Shown here in pieces: positions 7,918-16,672 of a stretch of DNA of 64,000 bases. This DNA comes from Mucilaginibacter kameinonensis (lineage in GTDB: Bacteria; Bacteroidota; Bacteroidia; Sphingobacteriales; Sphingobacteriaceae). Location of the stretch: the NCBI RefSeq assembly GCF_003675385.1, contig NZ_RCWZ01000006.1, positions 62,001 to 126,000 on the forward strand, read 5' to 3'. Below the pieces are notes generated by a model. It was not told where the DNA came from, did not search any database, and worked only from the letters and a program-made list of their open reading frames with translations. The first letter of the stretch is position 1, and the number at the start of each line of letters is the position of its first letter. The position numbers were made by a program, and so were the translations under genes.

Positions 7918-9030
7918 ATGACCTCAACCATAACCGAAAAACCCAAACGCCTGCTATCTCTTGATGTATTTCGTGGGGCAACCATCGCAATGATGATCCT
8001 CGTTAATGACCCCGGCGATTGGGGGCACATCTACGCCCCACTTGAACACTCCAAGTGGAATGGTTGTACACCTACCGATCTGGTTTTTCCGTTTTTCCTG
8101 TTCATGGTTGGCGTATCGGTTATATATGCTATGGAAAGCAAAAAGGCTACGGTATCGCACAGTAAACTTATTTTGAAAGCGCTGCGCCGTACCGTGATCT
8201 TGCTGCTCATCCCCTGGATAACGCAATTGATCTTTCATCCCGATGGCGGATTGGCGCATTTACGCTTGCCGGGCGTGCTGCCCCGTATTGGTTTGGTGTA
8301 CTTTATCAGCACTGTGCTTTATCTCAAAACATCACAAAAAACACGCGACTGGATCTTTGCCGGTGCCCTTATTGGCTATTTCATTATCATGACCTGCATC
8401 CCGGTACCGGGAGTAGGTTATGCCAATCTCGAACCGGAAACCAATATGGGAGCCTGGATAGACAGGCTGGTATTTAGCCCCGATCATCTTTGGCGTGAAT
8501 CGCATACCTGGGACCCGGAAGGTTTGCTGGGAACTATACCCGCAGTAGCTACAGCCCTGTTTGGCATTCGCGTTGGCAGCTGGCTTAAACGTAAAGACCG
8601 CGACGACCAGGTAAAAACCAACTGGCTGTTTGCATATGGCGTGATAGCTGTTGTTGCCGGCTTGTTTTGGGATTTGTTTTTCCCCATTAACAAAGCCCTG
8701 TGGACAAGCTCATTTGTGTTATATACCGGCGGACTTGCCACCATTGGCTTGGCCTTAAGCTACTGGCTGATAGACATACAGGGGTATAAAAGATTTACTT
8801 ATCCCTTTGTGGTATTCGGTGTTAATGCCATTACGGCTTATGTACTTTCGGGTTTTATTCCGCATTATATGGGGATGATTAAAATTGGTGGCCATTCAAT
8901 TTATCAAACATTTTTCGCGCCTTATTTTTCGCCGGTAAATGCTTCGCTGGTAAGCGCTATATTTACCGTATTGATTTTATGGATAGTGATGTGGGGATTC
9001 TACCTCAAAAAGATTTTTATAAAAATTTAA
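7918..9030 (+). CDS. DUF5009/NagX-like (HGSNAT family) membrane acetyltransferase
   Basis: Protein of 370 residues with about ten hydrophobic segments and the family signature near the N-terminus: SLDVFRGATIAMMILVND followed by GHIYAPLEHSKWNGCTPTD (about 36-54), then LVFPFFLFMVGVS. Relatives include human heparan-alpha-glucosaminide N-acetyltransferase and bacterial NagX, which acetylate amino sugars across or at the membrane. Its place 193 bases after nagB, on the same strand, fits glucosamine or chitin-fragment metabolism. The actual substrate is not shown. The C-terminal end overlaps no gene; a DUF2059 gene begins two bases after the stop. Confidence 0.85.
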   Translation: MTSTITEKPKRLLSLDVFRGATIAMMILVNDPGDWGHIYAPLEHSKWNGCTPTDLVFPFFLFMVGVSVIYAMESKKATVSHSKLILKALRRTVILLLIPWITQLIFHPDGGLAHLRLPGVLPRIGLVYFISTVLYLKTSQKTRDWIFAGALIGYFIIMTCIPVPGVGYANLEPETNMGAWIDRLVFSPDHLWRESHTWDPEGLLGTIPAVATALFGIRVGSWLKRKDRDDQVKTNWLFAYGVIAVVAGLFWDLFFPINKALWTSSFVLYTGGLATIGLALSYWLIDIQGYKRFTYPFVVFGVNAITAYVLSGFIPHYMGMIKIGGHSIYQTFFAPYFSPVNASLVSAIFTVLILWIVMWGFYLKKIFIKI

Positions 9031-9032
9031 AT

Positions 9033-9590
9033 ATGAACCTAAAACTTAAACTTATCGCGTTTGCCGGTGTAATCCTGTTTTTTTCATCAAGCTTAAAAGC
9101 GCAAACTACAGAACAAACCTTAACTCCTACACACCTGGCAGCAGCCCAGCAAATGTTGCTCGCGCTTGGTATTGATAAACAATTTGGAACAATAGTTACT
9201 AATCAGATTGATGCTTTAGCTAATCAGGCACCGGAAGATAAAAGAGCTGGTTTTAAAAAGGTTATGAAAACCTTTATGGATAAATATTTTACCTGGGATT
9301 TACTTAAGGATAAAATGATGGCTATTTACGCCAATGAATTTACCGAGGACGAACTGAAACAGATAACAACTTTTTATAATTCGCCTGTTGGCCAAAAAGT
9401 TGGCCAAAAATTACCTTCACTAATGCAAAAGGGAATGATGGTTGGCCAGGAGGCTGTAGAAGCGCATAAAGAAGAGTTACAACAAATGATTCAGGAGGAG
9501 TTCGCACAAAAAACAGACCCGCCTGTAGTGAAAGAACAAGTTTTACCGGCTACAAAGAAACCTGCTTCAAAAAGTCTTTCAAAACATTAA
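9033..9590 (+). CDS. DUF2059 family secreted protein
   Basis: Protein of 185 residues from the ATG at 9033. An in-frame earlier codon at 8979 lies inside the upstream gene and would bury the signal peptide, so 9033 is preferred. Signal peptide is about 1-22 (LKLIAFAGVILFFSSSLKAQ). The mature part is helical and matches DUF2059, with FTEDELKQITTFYNSPVGQK (about 90-109) as the recognisable core, followed by a Lys/Thr-rich tail. Function of the family is unknown; it is probably periplasmic. It follows the NagX-like gene by two bases, so it is likely co-transcribed, though a functional link is unproven. Confidence 0.8.
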   Translation: MNLKLKLIAFAGVILFFSSSLKAQTTEQTLTPTHLAAAQQMLLALGIDKQFGTIVTNQIDALANQAPEDKRAGFKKVMKTFMDKYFTWDLLKDKMMAIYANEFTEDELKQITTFYNSPVGQKVGQKLPSLMQKGMMVGQEAVEAHKEELQQMIQEEFAQKTDPPVVKEQVLPATKKPASKSLSKH

Positions 9591-9662
9591 ATTTCCCGAA
9601 CCATACTTTGTAACTAAGATTTTCGTTTTGCATCTTAGCACCCTGATTATTCAAACTTTATA

Positions 9663-12524
9663 ATGAACCTGAACAAATACGTTCCGCTGGCTTTGCTGGC
9701 TTTAACTCTTTCGGCAGGCAGTGCCTTTGCCCAGGTTAAAAAGAAACCTGTTCCATCTCCAAAAAATAAACCCGGCGCTCCGGCAATTGCCCCAAAAAGC
9801 GATGTTTTACCGGTTGATCAAAGCGTGATCATTGGCAAATTGCCCAATGGTTTAACTTATTACATCCGCGCTAATGCCGAGCCTAAAAGCCGGGCCGAGC
9901 TTTACCTGGTTAACAAAGCGGGTTCTGTTTTGGAAAACGACGATCAGCAGGGTTTAGCACACTTTACCGAGCACATGGCATTTAATGGCACACGCGATTT
10001 TCCTAAAAACCAGATGGTTGACTACCTGCAAAAAGCAGGCGTGAAATTTGGTGCCGATTTAAACGCTTATACTTCATTTAACGAAACTGTATTCCAGTTG
10101 CCTTTACCAACAGATACCGTAGCTGTGTTTGAAAAAGGGTTTAACATACTGGCTAACTGGGCAGGTTATGTGAGCTTTGATCCGGCAGAAATTGACAAAG
10201 AGCGCGGTGTTGTTTTAGAGGAGGAGCGTCTTCGTGGTAAAAACGCGCAGGAACGTATGCAGCAGCAAACATTGCCGGTATTGCTTAATAACTCAAGGTA
10301 TGCGCTCCGCTTGCCTATTGGTAAAGAAGATATCCTTAAAAACTTTAAGCCGGAAACCATCAAAGCTTTTTACCAGGATTGGTACCGCCCCGATTTGCAG
10401 GCTGTAATCGCTGTTGGCGATTTCGATCCGAAGCGCGTTGAGGCACTCATCAAACAAAATTTTTCTCAGCTTAAAAACCCGGCTGCCGAAAAACCAAGAA
10501 CAAAATATTCAGTTCCTGCTACCCCCGGTACTGCGGTTAAAATTGTAACCGATCCGGAGAATCCTTATACCATAGCGCAGATCATTGTTAAACATCCGGG
10601 TACGCCTACCAAAACTACCGGCGATTATATGCAGCAGGTAAGGGTACAGCTATTTAACCAGATGCTGAACGCGCGTTTGAATGAGTTGTTACAAAAGCCT
10701 AATCCGCCTTTTTTATATGGCCGTACCAACTATGGCAATTTTATAGGCGATCAGGATGCTTATACTTCACTGGTTGTTGCCAAGCCCGGCGAGCTTGAAA
10801 AAGCCGTTAAAGCCGTAGTGGCCGAATCAGAACGGGCCCGCAAATTTGGCTTCACCCTAACCGAGCTTGAACGCGCCAAACAAGACGCGCTGGTAGGCAT
10901 AGGTAACGCTTATCGCGAAAGGGATAAAACGCCGTCAGTTAATTTTGTGCGTGAATACCAGGCCAACTTTTTAACCGGTGAGGCTATACCCGGTATCGAT
11001 TATGAGTATAATTTCTACATAGGCAATATCTATAAAGTTAGTTTATCTGATATGAACGCCATGGCCGGCAAATTTATCAGCGATCAAAATCGCGTAGTGA
11101 TAGTACAAGCGCCGGACAAAGAGAAAGCCAATCTGCCCGATGATAAAACATTGCTGAACTGGATTGCTACCGGCGGTCAGAATGTTACTGCGTATATTGA
11201 CAACGTATCGAGCGAGCCTTTGCTGGCCAAAATACCTGAAGGCAGCAAAGTTGCCAAACAGGACACGGATGAAGCCATAGGCGCAACTACCCTTATCCTG
11301 GGTAACGGTCTGAAAGTAATTTTAAAACCAACCGAATACCGTAATGATCAGATCCTGATTAACGGATATGCTTTTGGTGGCACATCATTAGCCAGCGATG
11401 ACGAATTTACATCGGTAAATCTTGCCGCGTCTATTATCAGCGGCAGCGGTATAGCGCAGTTTAACCAAGGTATGCTTGATAAAAAGCTGGCCGGTAAAAA
11501 CCTGAGCATTTCGCCATATATCAGTGAATTTGCCCAGGGTATTTCGGGAAGCTCTTCACCTGCCGATTTTGAAACCGCCCTGCAGTTGATATACCTTTAC
11601 TTTACCCAGCCACGTAAGGACAAAGATATCTGGGATGCCAACATTGATCAAACCAGGTCGATATTGAGTACCCGTGGGCTTGACCCAGGAAGCGTTTACC
11701 AGGATACGGTATCGGCTGTATTAAGCAATTACAACTTCCGAGGTATGGTTACTACTATTCCGCGGTTAAACGCGGCTACGCTTGATAAGGCTTATGATTT
11801 TTATAAAAAGCGTTTTGCCGATGCAAGCGGTTTTACCTTTACACTGGTTGGTAACTTTGATGTAGCAACGGTTAAGCCATACCTTGAACATTACCTTGGC
11901 GGCTTACCTTCAACTAACAGCAAGGAGACCTTTAAAAATATGAATATTCAGCCGCCGGCGGGTGTGATCACCAAAACTGTAAATAAAGGCGTTGGCGATA
12001 AAAGCACGGTACAATTGGTATTCAGCGGCGATTATGATTACAACGACGCCAACAATATCCAGGTTGACGCGCTGGAAGAAGTACTGAACATTAAACTGAT
12101 TGAGCGTTTGCGTGAGCAGGAAAGCGGTGTTTACGCGCCGGGGGTAAGGGCAAGCTACCGTAAAATTCCGGGAGGCCGTTATACCTTTACCATATCTTTT
12201 GGTTGTGCGCCCGAAAATGTGGATAAGCTGATCAACGCTACTATGGAAGAAATTGGTAAGATTAAACAGAATGGTGCTTTGCCTGCAGATATCCAGAAGT
12301 TTATTGCAGAAGAAGCACGTTCAACCCAGCAACAGCTTAAACAAAACGTTTTCTGGGCAGGCTATCTTGCGGCTACATCACAAAATGGCGAAAACCCGGA
12401 TCAGATTTTGGCCCATGTGAGCAGTCTTGAACAGGTAACCCCGCAAACAACAAAAGATGCCGCTAATAAATACCTGAGCGGCAAAAATCTTATTAAACTG
12501 ATCTTAATGCCTGAAAAGAAGTAA
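9663..12524 (+). CDS. M16 family zinc metallopeptidase (pitrilysin-like)
   Basis: Protein of 953 residues with a signal peptide (about 1-23, ending AFAQ), so periplasmic or secreted. The inverted zinc motif HxxEH is H100-F-T-E-H104 (AHFTEHMAFNGT), with the distal Glu expected in the ERGVVLEEERLR segment (about 178-189). Two M16 halves are present: residues about 55-500 carry the catalytic site, and about 540-950 form the inactive C-terminal half. The length fits single-chain M16B-type peptidases of Bacteroidota. The substrate is unknown. It is followed by a strong terminator, so it is probably the last gene of its transcript. Confidence 0.92.
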   Translation: MNLNKYVPLALLALTLSAGSAFAQVKKKPVPSPKNKPGAPAIAPKSDVLPVDQSVIIGKLPNGLTYYIRANAEPKSRAELYLVNKAGSVLENDDQQGLAHFTEHMAFNGTRDFPKNQMVDYLQKAGVKFGADLNAYTSFNETVFQLPLPTDTVAVFEKGFNILANWAGYVSFDPAEIDKERGVVLEEERLRGKNAQERMQQQTLPVLLNNSRYALRLPIGKEDILKNFKPETIKAFYQDWYRPDLQAVIAVGDFDPKRVEALIKQNFSQLKNPAAEKPRTKYSVPATPGTAVKIVTDPENPYTIAQIIVKHPGTPTKTTGDYMQQVRVQLFNQMLNARLNELLQKPNPPFLYGRTNYGNFIGDQDAYTSLVVAKPGELEKAVKAVVAESERARKFGFTLTELERAKQDALVGIGNAYRERDKTPSVNFVREYQANFLTGEAIPGIDYEYNFYIGNIYKVSLSDMNAMAGKFISDQNRVVIVQAPDKEKANLPDDKTLLNWIATGGQNVTAYIDNVSSEPLLAKIPEGSKVAKQDTDEAIGATTLILGNGLKVILKPTEYRNDQILINGYAFGGTSLASDDEFTSVNLAASIISGSGIAQFNQGMLDKKLAGKNLSISPYISEFAQGISGSSSPADFETALQLIYLYFTQPRKDKDIWDANIDQTRSILSTRGLDPGSVYQDTVSAVLSNYNFRGMVTTIPRLNAATLDKAYDFYKKRFADASGFTFTLVGNFDVATVKPYLEHYLGGLPSTNSKETFKNMNIQPPAGVITKTVNKGVGDKSTVQLVFSGDYDYNDANNIQVDALEEVLNIKLIERLREQESGVYAPGVRASYRKIPGGRYTFTISFGCAPENVDKLINATMEEIGKIKQNGALPADIQKFIAEEARSTQQQLKQNVFWAGYLAATSQNGENPDQILAHVSSLEQVTPQTTKDAANKYLSGKNLIKLILMPEKK

Positions 12525-12542
12525 GGTAATAGATAATATGGT

Positions 12543-12580
12543 AAAAGAGGCCTTTCCCATTGGGACAGGCCTCTTTTGTT
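12543..12580 (+). terminator. Rho-independent terminator after the M16 peptidase
   Basis: AAAAGAGGCCT (12543-12553) pairs perfectly with AGGCCTCTTTT (12567-12577), followed by GTT, 18 bases after the stop codon. Confidence 0.82.
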
Positions 12581-12584
12581 ATGT

Positions 12585-12678
12585 TGTAGAGACGCATAAT
12601 TGCGTCTTCCCTTAGGACAAGCGGCTGTGTTTGTCTATCGAGATTTGCATGCGGGAGACGCAATTATGCGTCTCTACA
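12585..12678. repeat. REP-like palindrome pair (TAGAGACGCATAATTGCGTCT element)
   Basis: Arms 12585-12607 and 12656-12678 are perfect 23-bp inverted copies. Each arm is itself a near-palindrome (GAGACGCA-TAAT-TGCGTCTT), so the element is two small hairpins facing each other, the layout of REP/BIME elements. It sits between convergent genes (M16 peptidase and a lipoprotein). No REP-type transposase gene is present in the window. Confidence 0.85.
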
Positions 12679-12691
12679 TTGAATCGCTATC

Positions 12692-13360
12692 TCAATGCAT
12701 ATTTAAATAAGCCACAGCAGTATCATTGGCTTTATGCACTACCACGCCAATACATTTACCATTGCCATCTATTTCAAAAGATATTCCTTTAGCCAAATCG
12801 GTATACACCTGCACTTTGCCGCCGGCTTTGTTATAGGTTGATGTTGGTTTCAGGGTATAAGTTTTTTGGATCTCCTGTTTGGATGAACCTACGCCAACTC
12901 CGTCCCCGGTTTTAAGTTTAGTCGAAGTCACCAAAATCTTTTGCACATGATTTACCGACTCGTCTTTCCCGCCCATGTTATGATGCGTGAAAACCGCGGT
13001 GCGATTGCCCGAAGGATTATGGCCGGAAAACCAAACCAATAATGAGCTGCCCATAGCCGAGTCCGAACTGTCGGGCTTCCCTAATTGATTTATCACGTTT
13101 TGAACGTCATCATTCAAAACAATATGTCCGATACTTTTGCCGGGTGTTATCAGCCAATCAGACTGAGAAGTGTTAGATGCGCCTGTATCCGATGCCATGG
13201 TATGATGTAAAGTAGTATCGTTTTTATCGCCGAGATGCTGGCCTACGGTATCCTTGGGTATTTTATTAGTATCGGCTATAGTGGCCGGTTTATTCTTGTT
13301 GTTTCCGCAAGCTAAAAGGCAAATAGCTGTGGAAACTATTATTAAGCTATTTTTGATCAT
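12692..13360 (-). CDS. Hypothetical lipoprotein
   Basis: Protein of 222 residues with a lipoprotein signal ending LLAC (Cys18), followed by a low-complexity Asn/Lys/Thr/Asp stretch (about 19-65) that looks like a flexible tether. The folded part (about 66-222) has a repeated pattern of short strands, with VINQLGKPD (about 88-96) and GVGVGSSKQEIQKTY (about 154-168), reminiscent of small beta-lactamase-inhibitor-like or SmpA-like lipoprotein folds. That comparison is weak. I do not recognise the family. It is expected in the outer membrane or periplasm. It is divergent from the helicase gene with 84 bases between them. Confidence 0.65.
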   Translation of the reverse strand: MIKNSLIIVSTAICLLACGNNKNKPATIADTNKIPKDTVGQHLGDKNDTTLHHTMASDTGASNTSQSDWLITPGKSIGHIVLNDDVQNVINQLGKPDSSDSAMGSSLLVWFSGHNPSGNRTAVFTHHNMGGKDESVNHVQKILVTSTKLKTGDGVGVGSSKQEIQKTYTLKPTSTYNKAGGKVQVYTDLAKGISFEIDGNGKCIGVVVHKANDTAVAYLNMH

Positions 13361-13444
13361 ATGACTATAACCAATTTAATGGTTATTTTGTTGGCTCGGT
13401 TATTCAGGCTATAACCAAACAATAAAAAATTTGTTAAAGGGATA

Positions 13445-16084
13445 ATGACAAGCAAAGGCCAAGAGGTTATACAGCAATGGTACATGGAAAAAAACTGGGA
13501 GCAGTTTCCTTTCCAGGCCGAAATGATGGACGCATATCTCGGAGGCTATTCCGGGTTGTTGAATGCCCCAACCGGCAGCGGTAAAACCTTTGCATTATTC
13601 CTGCCATTTTTAGCCGGTTTTATTAACGCTAATCCTGAGACCTATAAAACCAGACAAAACAATGGTCTGCTGATGCTTTGGATAACACCTTTACGAGCGC
13701 TTACCAATGATATCCGCAAAGCCATGCAGGAAGCCTGCGATGAGATCGGTTTGCCCTGGCGCATTGCTACCCGCACAGGGGATACCCCGGCAGCAGAAAA
13801 GCAGGCTTTGAAAAAAAAGCTTCCCGAGGTTCTGCTTACCACTCCCGAAAGCCTGCACCTGATGCTGGCTCAAAAAGAATATCCTAAGCTATTTAATCAA
13901 CTACAGGTAGTAGTTATTGATGAATGGCATGAGTTGCTGGGGACTAAGAGGGGTGTACAGGTGGAGCTGGGGTTGTCCAGGCTAAAGAACCTCGCTTCAG
14001 TTGGCAGTGATAACCGGTTTGCAGTTGACAGTTTGCAGTTTGCAGAAAGCAATGGCGGATCAGGGGGGAATGCGAATGAAAATAAAAACCGCCAACTGCC
14101 CACTGCTCACTGCCCACTGAAAATCTGGGGCATCTCCGCTACCATCGGCAACCTCGAACAAGCTGCCGAAGTTTTATTAGGTGATGATTTTCCACAGGAG
14201 CAGGTAAAAATGGTACGCGCCAACCTGGAGAAAAAGCTGGATATCCGGTCTATCATTCCTCAAAATATCGAAAACTATTCGTGGGCGGGACATATCGGTT
14301 TAAAACTGCTGCCCGAGGTAATGGAGATAGTGGCCAAAAGTAAAACCACACTGATCTTCACTAATACCCGTTCACAGTCTGAGATCTGGTACCATGCCAT
14401 TTTAGATAATTACCCCGAATACGCCGGTATTATGGCTATGCACCATGGTTCGCTGGATAATGAGCTGCGCAACTGGGTGGAAGCTGCCCTGCATGCCGAG
14501 GCATTGAAGCTGGTGGTATGTACCTCAAGTCTGGATTTGGGCGTGGACTTTCGTCCTGTAGATACTGTGGTGCAGGTTGGCAGTCCTAAAGGTGTAGCCC
14601 GTTTTATGCAGCGCGCCGGTCGAAGCGGTCACCATCCGGGAGCTACATCGCTGGCCTATTTTGTGCCTACGCATTCGCTCGAGTTATTGGAGGGGGCGGC
14701 ATTGAAGGAGGCCATCAAGGCAAAGATCTTTGAAAGCCGCGATCCAATGCTGCTTACCATGGATGTGCTGATCCAGTACATGGTTACGCTTGCTGTATCG
14801 GACGGTTTCAAAGCCGAAGATCTTTTTAAAGAAGTTAAAACCACCTATGCCTTTGCCGATTTAAGCCGGAACGAATTTGGGCAGTTACTTGATTTCATCA
14901 CCAGCGGTGGCAAAACACTTGCGCAGTACGATGAATTTTTAAAGGTTGAGGTTGAAAATGGGGTATATAAAGTGAACAGCCGACGGGTGGCCATGCGGCA
15001 CCGCTTAAGTATCGGTACTATCACCAGTGAACTAAGCATCCGGGTAAAGTGGCTTAGTGGCGGGAGTCTTGGTACTATTGAGGAGTCATTTGTATCAAAG
15101 TTAAAGCCAGGTAATACTTTTTGGTTCGCCGGACGAAGTCTGGAGTTTGTGCGGGTAAAAGAGATGACGGCCTACGTTAAAAAATCAAATTCAACAAAAG
15201 GTATCATCCCAAGCTGGAACGGCGGGCGAATGCCTTTATCATCGCAACTGGCAGCAGTGTTCAGGCTTAAGCTGGATGAAGTTGCTCATGGTGTTGAGCG
15301 CGATGTGGAGGTTAAAGCTTTAAAACCGCTTTTTAAGTTGCAGCAAAAGTTATCGCACCTGCCTCAAAGTCACGAGTTTTTGATAGAGTCATTCAAATCA
15401 AAAGAGGGGCACCATTTGCTCTTTTATCCTTTTGAAGGGCGCCTGGTTCATGAGGGTATGGCATCGTTACTGGCTTATCGCATCAGTAAAATAAAGCCTG
15501 CCAGTTTTTCCATCGCCATGAATGATTACGGATTTGAATTGCTGGCTGATGAGGATATCCCTATCGAGGAAGCACTGGAAGATGCGAGCTTTTTTTCGTT
15601 GGATAACCTGATTGATGATATTCAACATAGCCTTAATGCCAATGAGATGGCCCGACGCCGGTTCAGGGATATAGCGCATATTGGTGGATTGGTATTTACG
15701 GGCTATCCCGGTCAGCAGGTTAAGAATAAGCATTTGCAGGCATCAACCTCATTGCTGTTTGAGGTTTTCAGCGAATATGAACCTGATAACCTACTGGTGC
15801 GTCAGGCCTACAATGAAGCGCTTGCTTTTCAGTTAGAGGAGTTCAGGTTAAGGGCAGCTTTACAGCGCATCCAAACGCAAAATATCATTTTGAAAGTTAT
15901 TGAGCGGCCAACCCCTTTCGCATTCCCAATTATGGTTGATAGCCTTGGCCGCGAAAAACTCACTACCGAAACCATGGAAGAGCGCATAGCCAAAATGGCC
16001 CGTAGCTATGGTGCCGAGGGTGTTGCTGAGCCGGCAGAGCGTAAAAGCAGAAAGCCTGGGATAACGAGAAAGAAGGGTTTCTAA
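13445..16084 (+). CDS. Lhr-type DEXH-box helicase (ligase-associated type) with an in-frame repeat insertion
   Basis: Protein of 879 residues. Walker A is APTGSGKT at 41-48; motif II is DEWH at 159-162, followed by GTKRGVQVEL; motif III is SAT at 231-233. The helicase C domain contains CTSSLDLGVDFRPVD and QRAGRSGH, and an Lhr-type C-terminal region follows. This matches the 'ligase-associated DNA damage response' helicases, which unwind DNA 3'-5'. Usual members are near 810-830 residues. The surplus is largely residues about 185-224, between LSRLKNLAS and LKIWGISATIG, encoded by an intergenic-type repeat (13998-14119). The ligase, exonuclease and phosphoesterase genes that usually accompany it are absent nearby. 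Confidence 0.9.
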   Translation: MTSKGQEVIQQWYMEKNWEQFPFQAEMMDAYLGGYSGLLNAPTGSGKTFALFLPFLAGFINANPETYKTRQNNGLLMLWITPLRALTNDIRKAMQEACDEIGLPWRIATRTGDTPAAEKQALKKKLPEVLLTTPESLHLMLAQKEYPKLFNQLQVVVIDEWHELLGTKRGVQVELGLSRLKNLASVGSDNRFAVDSLQFAESNGGSGGNANENKNRQLPTAHCPLKIWGISATIGNLEQAAEVLLGDDFPQEQVKMVRANLEKKLDIRSIIPQNIENYSWAGHIGLKLLPEVMEIVAKSKTTLIFTNTRSQSEIWYHAILDNYPEYAGIMAMHHGSLDNELRNWVEAALHAEALKLVVCTSSLDLGVDFRPVDTVVQVGSPKGVARFMQRAGRSGHHPGATSLAYFVPTHSLELLEGAALKEAIKAKIFESRDPMLLTMDVLIQYMVTLAVSDGFKAEDLFKEVKTTYAFADLSRNEFGQLLDFITSGGKTLAQYDEFLKVEVENGVYKVNSRRVAMRHRLSIGTITSELSIRVKWLSGGSLGTIEESFVSKLKPGNTFWFAGRSLEFVRVKEMTAYVKKSNSTKGIIPSWNGGRMPLSSQLAAVFRLKLDEVAHGVERDVEVKALKPLFKLQQKLSHLPQSHEFLIESFKSKEGHHLLFYPFEGRLVHEGMASLLAYRISKIKPASFSIAMNDYGFELLADEDIPIEEALEDASFFSLDNLIDDIQHSLNANEMARRRFRDIAHIGGLVFTGYPGQQVKNKHLQASTSLLFEVFSEYEPDNLLVRQAYNEALAFQLEEFRLRAALQRIQTQNIILKVIERPTPFAFPIMVDSLGREKLTTETMEERIAKMARSYGAEGVAEPAERKSRKPGITRKKGF
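13998..14119. repeat. CAGTTGGCAG / CTGCCCACTG inverted repeat inside the helicase gene
   Basis: The left arm is a run of CAGTTGGCAG and TTTGCAGTT units (13998-14043). The right arm is CCGCCAACTGCCCACTG plus a near repeat (14089-14119) in inverted orientation, with an AT/G-rich spacer between. Such arms are usually intergenic in Bacteroidota. Here the element is read through in frame and adds about 40 residues (DSLQFAESNGGSGGNANENK and flanks) of low-complexity protein between helicase motifs II and III. Confidence 0.75.
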
Positions 16085-16163
16085 ACGGTTAACAAATTTG
16101 TTACCGGAAGCACGTTAAACTTCTCGCTTATTTATCGCTCATACGGATATACACTTATCCAAT

Positions 16164-16481
16164 ATGAAAAACTTAAAACTAAACCATTTCATCGTTCTGC
16201 TGAGCCTTTTCCTGGCATCATGCGCTACAACCAGTTATCTTGGCGACACCTATCCGGCAACGGAAAAAGTAGACGTATTTTACGATGCTAAAGATGTGAA
16301 GAAGGATTACAAAGTAATAGGTCACCTGGCCATCGCTTACACCCCAAATGCAGCAGAAGCCAAAAACGACCTGTCAATTAAAGCCCGTGAAGTTGGCGCA
16401 GACGGCATTATCATTTTACAGGTAGATGGGAATAACGAGAAAGCCACTATCAGGGCCGATGCGATAAAGTACAACAAATAA
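16164..16481 (+). CDS. Small lipoprotein of unknown function
   Basis: Protein of 105 residues with a lipoprotein signal (LLSLFLASC, Cys20). The mature domain of about 80 residues ends with KAREVGADGIIILQVDG, a pattern seen in small envelope lipoproteins such as the RcsF/DUF4156 type, in which an alpha helix leads into a GAD/GAN turn and a strand. The match is only suggestive, and no disulfide cysteines are present. It is probably a small outer-membrane or periplasmic protein. The gene lies 79 bases after the helicase and is followed by a palindromic repeat and a hairpin terminator. Confidence 0.7.
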   Translation: MKNLKLNHFIVLLSLFLASCATTSYLGDTYPATEKVDVFYDAKDVKKDYKVIGHLAIAYTPNAAEAKNDLSIKAREVGADGIIILQVDGNNEKATIRADAIKYNK

Positions 16482-16503
16482 TTAGTCTTTAAATTATAAA
16501 GTA

Positions 16504-16593
16504 TGTCATTGCGAGCGAAGCGTGGCAACCGCACGGAAGCATGGTCACTCTGTATAGCATGCGATTGCTTCGTCGTTCCTCCTCGCAATGACA
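16504..16593. repeat. Inverted repeat, CATTGCGAGG family (copy 1 of 4)
   Basis: Arms TGTCATTGCGAG (16504-16515) and CTCGCAATGACA (16582-16593) enclose GAAGCGTGGCAACC and GATTGCTTCGTCGTTCC segments that also pair partly. Other copies are at 18335, 21012 and 45336. Confidence 0.8.
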
Positions 16594-16626
16594 TATATAT
16601 GATTGTAACTTTGTCTACGGACTACT

Positions 16627-16660
16627 ATGCCTGTAGTTTATAACTACAGGCATATTTTTT
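16627..16660 (+). terminator. Hairpin plus T-run just before the csaA-like gene
   Basis: Perfect 12-bp stem ATGCCTGTAGTT (16627-16638) / AACTACAGGCAT (16642-16653) with a 3-base loop, then ATTTTTT. It is probably the terminator of the upstream lipoprotein gene. It ends only 12 bases before the next ATG and overlaps that gene's promoter region. Confidence 0.65.
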
Positions 16661-16667
16661 ACCTTTG
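16660..16667 (+). promoter_or_regulatory. -7 promoter box TACCTTTG, leaderless arrangement
   Basis: TACCTTTG fits the Bacteroidota -7 consensus TAnnTTTG and ends five bases before the ATG at 16673, so transcription would begin at or next to the start codon. A -33 TTG is not obvious; that region is occupied by the hairpin. Confidence 0.45.
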
Positions 16668-16672
16668 CCGGC

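Noticed and set aside
7721..8259. Minus-strand frames of 66-101 residues across the nagB/NagX-like gap
   Set aside because: They run through the palindromic repeat and the coding strand of the membrane acetyltransferase; the translation of the repeat is Arg/Gly/Cys-rich noise.
12692..13360. Anti-sigma or protease-inhibitor function for the lipoprotein
   Set aside because: No diagnostic motif supports it; left as hypothetical.
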